A stretch of DNA of 64,000 nucleotides, from IMG/VR virus record IMGVR_UViG_3300012096_000007, positions 1 through 64,000 of that record; one strand, 5' to 3'. Position 1 is the stretch's first letter. Each line of letters opens with the position of its first letter. The notes under the pieces are model-generated. The model was given only the letters and a program-made list of their open reading frames with translations. It searched no databases and was not told the origin of the DNA. The stretch is from a virus. A program made the translations under genes and the position numbers. Positions 32,692 through 39,055 of the stretch are shown here, one piece after another.

Positions 32692-33138
32692 GTTATTTTA
32701 GTTTTGGCTAGGGGTACCTAGCCCTTTCAGCAGGGGCCACACTTGAGGCTGCTAGGGCGTTTAATGAGCCATTGGCTTGAACACACGCTTACTGACCTAA
32801 AATGTAAAAACCTCTCAGGGTTCCACACCTGAAGCCGCTGAAGCCCAGCGCGGGTACTTAGGCAGCACACCCAAAGTAAATAAATCATGAGGTACTAAAA
32901 CTTTGGCGCGGCGCAAAAGCTGATCAAAACTCAAAACGTGAAACATCACCCCAAACAATTCCCTTCAACCCTAACCAATGCAGCCCGCCGTAAAGCTTTG
33001 CTTTGTGGCATATATGAGCATGGGTAAATATCTCCTCCTTCTGTTTACAAAGGTGAAGGGGGTTGGCCTACGGGCCAGCCCTTTTCATCACCTTGATTAT
33101 TAGCAGGGGCATCCTCTCAAACCTGAAAGGTCAAGCCC
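32692..33138. other. noncoding stretch upstream of the leader-controlled operon
   Basis: No supported gene. A 7-bp hairpin GGCTAGG/CCTAGCC lies at 32706-32723 just after the nuclease gene, followed by CTTTC. At 33031-33046 TCTCCTCCTTCTGTTT is nearly complementary to the constant ribosome-binding leader of the following genes. 33050-33094 folds into the first two-tier hairpin. A promoter for the operon is expected here but I cannot point to it. Confidence 0.5.
33050..33094 (+). promoter_or_regulatory. two-tier leader hairpin with TACG loop
   Basis: Outer AAGGTG/CACCTT with additional GAA/TTC, inner GGTTGGCC, loop TACG, GGCCAGCC. It has the same layout and cTACGg loop as the intercistronic leaders of the genes downstream. 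Stands 44 nt before the ATG of 33139..33399. Confidence 0.6.
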
Positions 33139-33428
33139 ATGTTTATCATCACTGAAGATGACACTGACAAAACTGAAACCGCGCTGTATGCCAGCCAGTA
33201 TGAGTGGATCAAAACTCATTACGGTGAACAAGCCGCTGAAAACGCCAACTATGGCTGGGCCGTTATCAGCAATGGTGAGTCGCCATTCCTTGAAGTGGCC
33301 ACCAAAGTTTACGGCCATGGTCTCCTCATGAGTGACGCGCTCAACATAATAGAAGATGGCGGTGAGTTGCAAGTAACTCACCAATTTGAAGCCTCTTAAA
33401 CATCCCTGATGCCCCTACTAATAATCAA
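33093..33428 (+). repeat. long inverted repeat enclosing one gene
   Basis: The arms are 33093-33113 (TTGATTATTAGCAGGGGCAT plus C) and 33408-33428, the reverse complement except for one position (20 of 21 pair). They enclose the whole gene 33139..33399, and the 3' arm ends directly before the ribosome binding site (AAAAGGAGG) of the next gene. This is the same idea as the intercistronic leaders, but with a gene inside the stem. Confidence 0.75.
33139..33399 (+). CDS. small acidic protein, unknown
   Basis: 86 residues: MFIITEDDTDKTETALYASQ, then YGWAVISNGESPFLEVATKV and an acidic end. GAAAGG precedes the ATG. The gene lies entirely inside a 21-nt inverted repeat. Compact alpha/beta fold expected; not recognised. 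First gene of the 33-45 kb leader-controlled series. Confidence 0.75.
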   Translation: MFIITEDDTDKTETALYASQYEWIKTHYGEQAAENANYGWAVISNGESPFLEVATKVYGHGLLMSDALNIIEDGGELQVTHQFEAS

Positions 33429-33441
33429 AAGGAGGCCAACA

Positions 33442-33726
33442 ATGTTTTGTTACAGTGAAGGCCGTCAAGAACCACCAGCGTTCTTTACGCCCTACAGCAA
33501 GCAGGATGCCAACAAGGCATACCTGCGCCATTATGATAACCTGCTTTACTTACAGTTTATCCTCTACAACCCCAAAAGCACACCAAAAGATCGCAAGCAA
33601 GCCAACAGTGAGTTGGTGATTTGTGATCGCAAACTCAATTGGTGGTTCAAACATCGTAACATCAATATGGTTGCAATAGCTGAAGGTAAAAAACTTCTTA
33701 ATGCCCGTTGGGGCAAAAAATCCTGA
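33442..33726 (+). CDS. small basic protein, unknown
   Basis: 94 residues from ATG 33442, preceded by AAAAGGAGGCCAAC; the longer frame from 33409 is unsupported. Helical, aromatic and basic (PYSKQDANKAYLRHYDNLLY; KLNWWFKHRNINMVAIAEGK). The stop TGA begins the large leader of the next gene. No recognised domain. Confidence 0.75.
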   Translation: MFCYSEGRQEPPAFFTPYSKQDANKAYLRHYDNLLYLQFILYNPKSTPKDRKQANSELVICDRKLNWWFKHRNINMVAIAEGKKLLNARWGKKS

Positions 33727-33893
33727 TTATCGGTGGTGAACAGTGCTGAGGCAACTACCTCTTCAAAGCCCCCGCAAGAGGATAGGGAAAAGGCTGCAAC
33801 GGCCACTCATTCCCCCAAATGAGCGCAGCTGAATGTCTTTGTTGCTGTTCACCTCCGATGATCATGTGATCATCAAACAGGAGGAGAAAAGTC
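33725..33893 (+). promoter_or_regulatory. intercistronic leader, long form
   Basis: Outer arms 33725-33743 and 33845-33863 pair in 18 of 19 positions. The 5' arm starts inside the TGA stop of the previous gene. The 3' arm overlaps a second perfect hairpin GATGATCA-tg-TGATCATC (33857-33874), so the two folds exclude each other. AAACAGGAGGAGAAAA then ATG. The enclosed 100 nt can form further hairpins. Confidence 0.75.
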
Positions 33894-34295
33894 ATGACTG
33901 AAAAAATCACAATAGTCATTACTACTTGGCAAGTACCATTCGATCAAATGGTCAAAGGTGTATTTGAGTTTGACGATGTTCAAGCCGCCACATCTTTCAT
34001 CAATGACGCCAGCCACAAGTGGTGGGATGAAAACCATGGTGAAAGAGGCAATGCGCCTTACAAACCCATCACTGAGCTTGGCTATGACATGGCCCACTAC
34101 GAATTGTGGGGCGGTGAAACCGGCTTCCATGCCATGCTGGATGACGCAAGTGCTTGGCGTTTGCATAATGCCCACTACAAGCTCGAATTCGATGATAAAG
34201 GAATCAAACGCCCCGGCTACTTACGCGTGGCATATGGTGAAAACGTAGATACCGAATTAGCTGAATTATACGCCTTTTATTCCCCCAAACACTGA
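33894..34295 (+). CDS. unknown protein
   Basis: 133 residues. Begins with a beta-rich stretch (EKITIVITTWQVPFDQMVKG) and has HKWWDENHGERGN and DMAHYELWGGETGFHAMLDD. Acidic overall. The start is fixed by AGGAGGAG at 7-14 nt upstream. Likely cytoplasmic. I do not recognise the family. Confidence 0.78.
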   Translation: MTEKITIVITTWQVPFDQMVKGVFEFDDVQAATSFINDASHKWWDENHGERGNAPYKPITELGYDMAHYELWGGETGFHAMLDDASAWRLHNAHYKLEFDDKGIKRPGYLRVAYGENVDTELAELYAFYSPKH

Positions 34296-34358
34296 ATGTT
34301 TCGGCAAAGGCCCTACGGGGCCTTTAGCGAAGCAATCAGCTTCAAACAGGAGGAGAAT
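34294..34358 (+). promoter_or_regulatory. intercistronic leader
   Basis: Outer stem GAATGTTTCG/CGAAGCAATC (starts in the TGA stop), inner AAAGGCCC-TACG-GGGCCTTT, alternative hairpin GAAGC-aatca-GCTTC, then AAACAGGAGGAGAAT and ATG. Confidence 0.75.
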
Positions 34359-34844
34359 ATGCCAACTATCATCTTTGATGACAATTTCAATAACAAAGAA
34401 AAAGTCATCCTCTCAAAAACATTCAAGGCAAACTGTGAACACCTTGATATCACTAATCATGATTGCACAGTCATTGTGCATCGCCAGCATCTTGGCAAAA
34501 AGGGCCATCAAGGATCAATGTCACGTTTGGCATCTGATCATTTCTTGGTGCTGCTCAATTCAAATGGTTTCAACCTGTTTGAAGGCATCTCGGTGCTGGG
34601 GCATGAAGCGGTTCACATCGCCCAATACCTGCGCGGTGATTTGGGTGATGATCACAATGGATGCAATTGGCGTGGCCAACATTTTCCACGGTTCATCTGT
34701 GAAGCTAGTGCCGCTTATCAGCACCTTCCATGGGAAAAAGAAGCTTTAGGGCTACAACACCAACTGCATAAGCATGCCATCGATACATTACCTCGTACTG
34801 AATTAGGGCACGTGCTTGATGCTTCACGTTTCGCATTTGAATGA
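34359..34844 (+). CDS. putative zinc metallopeptidase
   Basis: 161 residues. HExxH motif GHEAVHIAQYLRGDLG (His-Glu at about 84-85, third His +4), then a Glu downstream in FICEASAAYQHLPWEKEA that could be the third zinc ligand (gluzincin-type order HExxH...E). The N-terminal part has an alpha/beta look (TVIVHRQHLGKKGHQG). No signal peptide, so a cytoplasmic target or processing of phage proteins is likely. Leader-controlled. Confidence 0.72.
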   Translation: MPTIIFDDNFNNKEKVILSKTFKANCEHLDITNHDCTVIVHRQHLGKKGHQGSMSRLASDHFLVLLNSNGFNLFEGISVLGHEAVHIAQYLRGDLGDDHNGCNWRGQHFPRFICEASAAYQHLPWEKEALGLQHQLHKHAIDTLPRTELGHVLDASRFAFE

Positions 34845-34907
34845 ATATTTCGGCAAGGGCTAGGCTTAGCCCTTAGCGAAGCATTCAGCTTCAACAGGAG
34901 GAGAAAA
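34843..34907 (+). promoter_or_regulatory. intercistronic leader
   Basis: Outer GAATATTTCG/CGAAGCATTC (one mismatch), inner AAGGGCTA-GGCT-TAGCCCTT, alternative GAAGC-attca-GCTTC, then AACAGGAGGAGAAAA and ATG. Begins in the TGA stop. Confidence 0.72.
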
Positions 34908-35342
34908 ATGGATGATCCTACTATGATGGAAATTGGTATCACAATTTTAAGGCTTGGCATGGGTACTTTCTTTTCCATCTCAGGTTATCTGAAATTGTTC
35001 AATCCCGTTCGTCATACCACCATAGCCCAAACCATGGTGGATGATCACATCCCCAAACCCAACTTCAATAGCTGGTTTGTACCGATAGCCGAGTTCATGG
35101 GCGGTTTTGCGTTGTTGATTGGCCTCTTTACACCAGCAGCAGCGCTTGGGCTCTTCGTCATCTGTTGTGGTGCAACGGTCACAGATGGCCTAAAACGCAT
35201 TGGCGGCTGGAAACCGCTTAACAAGGCTGACTATTTGGATGACATACTATACCTTCCTGAGGCACTGTACGCCCTCATCCTCATTGTATTAGTCTTGGCG
35301 GGCGGTGGGCCATACGGTTTAGATGCCTCAATCTTCAAATGA
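34908..35342 (+). CDS. DoxX-like membrane protein
   Basis: 144 residues with four predicted transmembrane helices: ITILRLGMGTFFSISGYLKL, then a WFVPIAEFMGGFALLIGLFT segment, a third helix through AALGLFVICCGATV, and a C-terminal one (ALYALILIVLVLAGGG). The order and the R-x-x-x-G....G-x-x-K-L and E-x-x-GG motifs fit the DoxX family of quinone/redox-linked membrane proteins. Rare in phages; a role in host respiration or redox protection is possible. Confidence 0.8.
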   Translation: MDDPTMMEIGITILRLGMGTFFSISGYLKLFNPVRHTTIAQTMVDDHIPKPNFNSWFVPIAEFMGGFALLIGLFTPAAALGLFVICCGATVTDGLKRIGGWKPLNKADYLDDILYLPEALYALILIVLVLAGGGPYGLDASIFK

Positions 35343-35497
35343 TCCGTATCACAGTCATCATCTGGTTGGTGACTGGGATAACCATTGAAATAGCAACTGC
35401 TGAAGAGCAGTTTGAAATGGAAGTGGCCAAGTCACAACGCAGCAATGTGTTCGATGATCGCATGAAGCTGCCCGTCATCCCATCAACTCATGACTAA
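35339..35497 (+). CDS. small protein with N-terminal hydrophobic helix
   Basis: 52 residues: MIRITVIIWLVTGITIEIAT then AEEQFEMEVAKSQRSN and a polar end. A signal peptide or anchor is likely, with a mature helical part. ATG overlaps the TGA of the DoxX gene (ATGA), so it is co-translated with it. Could be a partner in the membrane. Confidence 0.65.
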   Translation: MIRITVIIWLVTGITIEIATAEEQFEMEVAKSQRSNVFDDRMKLPVIPSTHD

Positions 35498-35508
35498 GGA
35501 GCAAAAAC

Positions 35509-35625
35509 ATGAAAGCTATCTATAATTTCCTATGGGGCGCTAACGATGAAATGCCGGGTTTAATCCCATGGATTGGATTGATTGGCTCAATCATTCTAAT
35601 CTTTTGGCTTTTAAGCCACACTTAA
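35509..35625 (+). CDS. membrane microprotein
   Basis: 38 residues: MKAIYNFLWGANDEMPGLIP followed by a hydrophobic helix (GLIGSIILIFWLL) and SHT. AAGGAGCAAAAAC precedes the ATG. Single-pass membrane protein likely. Its TAA is the first base group of the next leader. Confidence 0.65.
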   Translation: MKAIYNFLWGANDEMPGLIPWIGLIGSIILIFWLLSHT

Positions 35626-35689
35626 TGTTTCTGTCCGGTGCTGTACGCAGCACCGTGAGAAGCATTCAGCTTCAAACAGGAGGAGAAAA
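35623..35689 (+). promoter_or_regulatory. intercistronic leader
   Basis: Outer AATGTTTCT/AGAAGCATT starting in TAA, GTCC and GTG internal loop, inner GGTGCTG-TACG-CAGCACC, alternative GAAGC-attca-GCTTC, AAACAGGAGGAGAAAA, ATG. Confidence 0.75.
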
Positions 35690-35800
35690 ATGAGTGGAAT
35701 TTATAAATTTGATAACGGTAATGACGACAACCGACTTAACTGGGCTGGCATCGCGTTTTGGGCAGCATTTGCTGTCATATTTGCGTGCCTCTTCATCTAA
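35690..35800 (+). CDS. membrane microprotein
   Basis: 36 residues: MSGIYKFDNGNDDNRLNWAG then a hydrophobic helix (IAFWAAFAVIFACLFI) ending the protein. Typical tail-anchored single-pass layout. Start fixed by the leader ribosome binding site. Followed by another microprotein 10 nt later. Confidence 0.65.
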   Translation: MSGIYKFDNGNDDNRLNWAGIAFWAAFAVIFACLFI

Positions 35801-35810
35801 GGAAAGAAGA

Positions 35811-35927
35811 ATGCTCAAATATCACCGTTACATGCTGGTGCGCTGCTTACCAGCCTTTCTAGCCATTCAAAAACTGTACGCAGCCCATTGGCGTGCTCAA
35901 GATGAAGAGTTCATCATGGAAAGCTGA
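35811..35927 (+). CDS. microprotein
   Basis: 38 residues: MLKYHRYMLVRCLPAFLAIQ, then KLYAAHWRAQDEEFIMES. Amphipathic helix; GGAAAGAAG ribosome binding site. Ends in TGA that opens the next leader. Confidence 0.6.
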   Translation: MLKYHRYMLVRCLPAFLAIQKLYAAHWRAQDEEFIMES

Positions 35928-35994
35928 ATGTTTCTGTCCTGCATCCTATGGGGTGCAGTGAGAAGCATTCAGCTTCAAACAGGAGGAGAAAATC
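35926..35994 (+). promoter_or_regulatory. intercistronic leader
   Basis: Outer GAATGTTTCT/AGAAGCATTC, GTCC/GTG loop, inner TGCATCC-TATG-GGGTGCA, alternative GAAGC-attca-GCTTC, AAACAGGAGGAGAAAATC, ATG. Nearly identical to the leaders at 36394 and 37247. Confidence 0.78.
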
Positions 35995-36102
35995 ATGGAA
36001 ACATTTGCAAAGTGCGTAGCCGCTATCTTGATTACGGCTTTCGCATTGGCTGTGACATTCATGGTGCCTGCCGCGCATCTGCTCCGCAACTGTGGAGGCT
36101 AA
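35995..36102 (+). CDS. membrane microprotein
   Basis: 35 residues: METFAKCVAAILITAFALAV, then TFMVPAAHLLRNCGG. One hydrophobic helix. Stop is followed one base later by the next ATG, so the pair is coupled. Confidence 0.62.
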   Translation: METFAKCVAAILITAFALAVTFMVPAAHLLRNCGG

Positions 36103-36103
36103 C

Positions 36104-36211
36104 ATGGATGATGATGATCAAGATCAACTGAATAACAAGCCCCTTGTCTGGGGCTTCATTATTCTAGGCATCCTAGTGCTGTGGGTTGCTGCTGCCCATG
36201 GCCAATTGTAG
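36104..36211 (+). CDS. membrane microprotein
   Basis: 35 residues: MDDDDQDQLNNKPLVWGFII, then LGILVLWVAAAHGQL. Acidic N-terminus and one transmembrane helix. GTGGAGG upstream serves as ribosome binding site. Confidence 0.62.
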   Translation: MDDDDQDQLNNKPLVWGFIILGILVLWVAAAHGQL

Positions 36212-36221
36212 GAGGCCGCCC

Positions 36222-36395
36222 GTGAAGTACTTCATCATCAGTGGAAGCCCCATCTATGGCTTCCGCTACATTGGACCATTTGACTCACAGCAATTAGCTA
36301 TCCAATATCAAAAAAGAAATGCTAATTCAATGAGTCCTACTTGGTGGGTCGGTGAACTTTTAACCCCTACCGAATATAATCTCAAATTAAAATGA
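36222..36395 (+). CDS. small protein, GTG start
   Basis: 57 residues starting at GTG 36222, chosen because TAGGAGG lies 7-13 nt upstream. VKYFIISGSPIYGFRYIGPF and SMSPTWWVGELLTPTEYN; reads like a compact beta-rich domain with the pattern of small phage proteins of the xxFYVxxGxxxGPF type. Function unknown. Confidence 0.62.
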   Translation: MKYFIISGSPIYGFRYIGPFDSQQLAIQYQKRNANSMSPTWWVGELLTPTEYNLKLK

Positions 36396-36459
36396 ATGTT
36401 TCTGTCCTGCATCCTATGGGGTGCAGTGAGAAGCATTATGCTTCAACAGGAGGAGAAAA
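36394..36459 (+). promoter_or_regulatory. intercistronic leader
   Basis: Outer GAATGTTTCT/AGAAGCATT, inner TGCATCC-TATG-GGGTGCA, alternative GAAGC-attat-GCTTC, AACAGGAGGAGAAAA, ATG. Starts in TGA. Confidence 0.78.
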
Positions 36460-36636
36460 ATGGATGATCCATTCAAGCGACTGAAAACCGTTTTTGCGGT
36501 TGTGCTGATGGGCTTAATTTCACTCGTTGTCATCAAAACTGACATCGATGCTGAACTGAGCATCACCAAGAACTTCCGGGAGGGTGTCTACGCAGCTGCA
36601 ACGGCCAAGGCCGAAGCTGCTCAATTGGAGAAGTGA
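36460..36636 (+). CDS. small membrane protein, helical
   Basis: 58 residues: MDDPFKRLKTVFAVVLMGLI with a hydrophobic helix through SLVVIKTD, then a helical, Ala/Glu-rich part. Anchored with C-terminal helix outside, or the reverse. Coupled to the next gene (3 nt gap). Confidence 0.65.
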   Translation: MDDPFKRLKTVFAVVLMGLISLVVIKTDIDAELSITKNFREGVYAAATAKAEAAQLEK

Positions 36637-36639
36637 GCC

Positions 36640-36834
36640 ATGAAAGGCTTCAAACTTTCCAAAATTCAAATCCATTGTCCGATCCGCAAAGTCAAGGTCA
36701 AGCGGCATTATTACCGCACGATCTTAATCTGTTCGGCAATTGGTATCTGGGCCGTGCATGTTTATAATCCTGACTATGAAATGCATGCAACCCTTCTCAC
36801 CAACCTGTTGTTCGCACTCGACCCCACAGTATGA
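36640..36834 (+). CDS. small basic membrane protein
   Basis: 64 residues. Strongly basic first half (KLSKIQIHCPIRKVKVKRHY), then a hydrophobic helix (TILICSAIGIWAVHVY) and a second hydrophobic stretch (ATLLTNLLFALD). GGAGAAGTGAGCC precedes the ATG. TGA starts the next leader. Confidence 0.65.
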   Translation: MKGFKLSKIQIHCPIRKVKVKRHYYRTILICSAIGIWAVHVYNPDYEMHATLLTNLLFALDPTV

Positions 36835-36900
36835 AGTGCTTCTGTCCTGCTGCATACGTGCAGCAGTGAGAAGCATTCAGCTTCAACAGGAGGAGTTAAA
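36833..36900 (+). promoter_or_regulatory. intercistronic leader
   Basis: Outer AGTGCTTCT/AGAAGCATT, GTCC/GTG loop, inner TGCTGCA-TACG-TGCAGCA, alternative GAAGC-attca-GCTTC, AACAGGAGGAGTTAAA, ATG. Same as the leader at 38401 over its whole length. Confidence 0.8.
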
Positions 36901-37248
36901 ATGAAAGTTGAAAATGTAACCATGGCAGTAGGCTTCATCACATCCATTGTAACATTCGAAATCTACGAAGCCCCACTATGGATCGAAATCATCGGCGTTA
37001 CAGCAGCAACATTTGTCGGCTGGCAAATGGGTTGTTTGCTCAATATCATCTGGGATTACCGGCATGTTACCGACCCCGATCCGGAACGCAGTGATGTTGA
37101 CATTACTATGGCAGCCTTCCGCAAATACTCTGACCTGACCGCCGATGAACGAGCCTTCATTGCGGAACATGAAGCCCTGCACAACCGGCAGCGTCGCAAA
37201 CCATATATTGAAGACAACATCATGGATGATGACATCAAAAACACCTGA
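36901..37248 (+). CDS. membrane-anchored protein, unknown
   Basis: 115 residues. Two hydrophobic helices near the N-terminus (VGFITSIVTFEIYEAPLWIE and VTAATFVGWQMGCLLNIIW), then an acidic cytoplasmic-like tail with FRKYSDLTADERAFIAEHEA. Strong leader ribosome binding site. Could be a small phage membrane effector. Family unknown. Confidence 0.72.
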   Translation: MKVENVTMAVGFITSIVTFEIYEAPLWIEIIGVTAATFVGWQMGCLLNIIWDYRHVTDPDPERSDVDITMAAFRKYSDLTADERAFIAEHEALHNRQRRKPYIEDNIMDDDIKNT

Positions 37249-37311
37249 ATGTTTCTGTCCTGCATCCTATGGGGTGCAGTGAGAAGCATTATGCTTCAAC
37301 AGGAGGAGAAC
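37247..37311 (+). promoter_or_regulatory. intercistronic leader
   Basis: Outer GAATGTTTCT/AGAAGCATT, inner TGCATCC-TATG-GGGTGCA, alternative GAAGC-attat-GCTTC, AACAGGAGGAGAAC, ATG. Starts in TGA. Confidence 0.78.
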
Positions 37312-37488
37312 ATGAATAACAAAAACCAATGGTGGCTTGAAGGAGTACGTGCACGAGTTAACGGCTGGGGGCGCATTGCCAATCCTTATGCCACCTTGGC
37401 TGATTCCAAGCAGCCTGTGCAATGGTATGCCGGTTGGGATACGGCTGATATCATCCTCAGCATCAGCAACGTCAAGGAGCCTGCGTGA
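37312..37488 (+). CDS. small protein, unknown
   Basis: 58 residues from ATG 37312: KNQWWLEGVRARVNGWGRIA, then a QPVQWYAGWDTADIILSISN segment. Looks like a compact ribosome-modulation-factor-like fold (W-x-x-G..R...G), but this resemblance is weak. Its TGA overlaps the next ATG (TGATG). Confidence 0.65.
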   Translation: MNNKNQWWLEGVRARVNGWGRIANPYATLADSKQPVQWYAGWDTADIILSISNVKEPA

Positions 37489-37649
37489 TGGCTAGGAAAC
37501 ATCATTTGAAGTTGCTTCGCAAAAGCAGAGCCAAAATCATCAAGGCCCTGTCACCACCCAAAACAGCCAAAGAGTGGCGGCGTTGGCTCAAAGAAGGTGA
37601 AAAGTCTAAACTATCACCGCTTGAGCGGATCGCCAACACATGGGGGTAA
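37488..37649 (+). CDS. small basic protein
   Basis: 53 residues, very basic: KHHLKLLRKSRAKIIKALSP, KEWRRWLKEGEK. Possibly nucleic-acid binding. Starts by overlap with the stop of the previous gene; one base separates its stop from the next ATG. Confidence 0.62.
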   Translation: MARKHHLKLLRKSRAKIIKALSPPKTAKEWRRWLKEGEKSKLSPLERIANTWG

Positions 37650-37650
37650 C

Positions 37651-37728
37651 ATGAAACGACCTTTACGACGCTATATCAGACGCTTCTACCTAATATGCAT
37701 CATCTGGTATCATTACACAGATTCATGA
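37651..37728 (+). CDS. basic microprotein
   Basis: 25 residues: MKRPLRRYIRRFYLICIIWY plus HYTDS. A cationic first half with a hydrophobic second half, membrane-active in appearance. GGGGGTAAC is a plausible ribosome binding site; its TGA starts the next leader, which supports it as a true cistron. Confidence 0.55.
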   Translation: MKRPLRRYIRRFYLICIIWYHYTDS

Positions 37729-37795
37729 TTGCTGACGTCCAGAAGCCTACGGGCTTCTGTGGTGAGCAATCATGCTCAAACAGGAGGAGATGATT
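37727..37795 (+). promoter_or_regulatory. intercistronic leader
   Basis: Outer GATTGCT/AGCAATC, inner AGAAGCC-TACG-GGCTTCT, alternative GAGC-aatcat-GCTC, AAACAGGAGGAGATGATT, ATG. The outer and alternative stems both change in step compared with the GAATG type. Same as the leader at 45017. Confidence 0.8.
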
Positions 37796-38293
37796 ATGCG
37801 TACAGATCTAATGTTACGGGGCGCTGCGTTGCTTGAGGCAGATGCAGCCAATCCAAACGGCGTCAAATTCAATCTCGCCACATGGGCTGCCGATTCAAGA
37901 GTTGACTTTGAAATAATCTTCTTTGACGGTGAACGCGAATACAAATTCCCAGAAAATGAACCAGTCGCCGTCAACTGTGGAACACAAGCCTGCGCTTTTG
38001 GCTTGTTTGCCATCAGTGGAGCCTTCAAAAAGGAAGGCCTCGACTACGTACTTCTGGATGGCTTAGTAACTCCCAAGCTGACACTTGCTGCCGGCACGAT
38101 ATTCTTAGGCTGGGAAGCCGTGTACCAGCTCTTTGATATCACTGAGCAAGAAAGTATGCATCTTTTCAGTTCCGTAGCTTACAATAAACAAAAAGGAGCT
38201 ACTGCTGAGCTGGAAGTAGCTAAACGTATGCGAGAGATGGTCGTTGACCATCTCAACAAAAATGCTGGCGTGATCAATCAAAGCGATGAATGA
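37796..38293 (+). CDS. phage protein of the Trp-Cys motif type, unknown
   Basis: 165 residues. FNLATWAADSRVDFEIIFFD, then VNCGTQACAFGLFAISGAFK. The TW...C-GT-x-AC-x-x-G pattern is frequent in tailed-phage proteins of unknown role and recurs in 38467..38988. The C-terminal half is helical (ITEQESMHLFSSVAYNKQKG). ATG at 37796 or 37790 both fit the leader. Confidence 0.75.
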   Translation: MRTDLMLRGAALLEADAANPNGVKFNLATWAADSRVDFEIIFFDGEREYKFPENEPVAVNCGTQACAFGLFAISGAFKKEGLDYVLLDGLVTPKLTLAAGTIFLGWEAVYQLFDITEQESMHLFSSVAYNKQKGATAELEVAKRMREMVVDHLNKNAGVINQSDE

Positions 38294-38402
38294 TCAACCT
38301 CTCCAGCCTTGGTCCAGAATACAAAAGCTGAATTTTTTCAGCTGGGTTGACAAATGGTTGGCCAGAAGTGCGCGAGCACTTTACTATGATTGGTCCAGCT
38401 AA
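38286..38402 (+). CDS. aromatic microprotein
   Basis: 38 residues: MNDQPLQPWSRIQKLNFFSW, then VDKWLARSARALYYDWSS. Begins 8 nt before the previous stop and ends in a TAA that opens the next leader. Trp/Tyr-rich amphipathic helix. Confidence 0.55.
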   Translation: MNDQPLQPWSRIQKLNFFSWVDKWLARSARALYYDWSS

Positions 38403-38466
38403 GTGCTTCTGTCCTGCTGCATACGTGCAGCAGTGAGAAGCATTCAGCTTCAACAGGAGGAGTTAA
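38401..38466 (+). promoter_or_regulatory. intercistronic leader
   Basis: Outer AGTGCTTCT/AGAAGCATT, inner TGCTGCA-TACG-TGCAGCA, alternative GAAGC-attca-GCTTC, AACAGGAGGAGTTAA, ATG. Duplicate of 36833. Confidence 0.8.
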
Positions 38467-38988
38467 ATGGCAGTAACTAAAAAACGCACAGCAACTAAGA
38501 AACAAGTCATCCTTCCTATGGTGCCATCACAACTAATCGACATTGCCATCAAGGATATGCGTAAAGCTTTAGCAAAAAAATGGGTTATCAACATGAGTAC
38601 TTGGTATAACCCAAAAACTAAGGTCGAATGCAAAGTTGACGATGATACCATTATTGAAAGATATACCGTTTGCAGTGGCTGTGCCGCTGGAAGCGTAATG
38701 GCTTTCTCATTAGCCAATGCCAATCAATTAAAAGTAAAGTTGGAACCGGACAACTTTAAGAAAAATAGCCAACAACTTTTGGCAATTGACCACCTACGAC
38801 AAGGAGAAGCTGCAGAGGCAGCTGTTCAGCTGGGCTTAATTGATGGCCGCTACTCTGATTATGAAAAATACTTAGCTCTTAGTTCTCTAAACAATAAGAG
38901 CATCCCTTATTTCGACCAACAAAAGCCTGAGCCATTCTTCAAAGCCATGAAAGCTTTTTCAGCCAAACTAAAAAAGGCCGGTTATTGA
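38467..38988 (+). CDS. phage protein of the Trp-Cys motif type, unknown
   Basis: 173 residues, distant relative of 37796..38293: WVINMSTWYNPKTKVECKVD and YTVCSGCAAGSVMAFSLANA take the place of its TW and CGTQAC segments. Basic N-terminus (AVTKKRTATKKQ). C-terminal half helical. Function unknown. Confidence 0.75.
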   Translation: MAVTKKRTATKKQVILPMVPSQLIDIAIKDMRKALAKKWVINMSTWYNPKTKVECKVDDDTIIERYTVCSGCAAGSVMAFSLANANQLKVKLEPDNFKKNSQQLLAIDHLRQGEAAEAAVQLGLIDGRYSDYEKYLALSSLNNKSIPYFDQQKPEPFFKAMKAFSAKLKKAGY

Positions 38989-39055
38989 TCGCAACCCCAA
39001 ACCCATCAATTATGGTGGGTTTGACGATGCGATTTGCATCAAACAGGAGGAGAAC
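38987..39055 (+). promoter_or_regulatory. intercistronic leader
   Basis: Outer ATCGCA/TGCGAT, inner AAACCCA/TGGGTTT with a larger loop, alternative GATGC-gattt-GCATC, AAACAGGAGGAGAAC, ATG. All stem sequences differ from the common type, yet the layout is kept. Confidence 0.75.
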
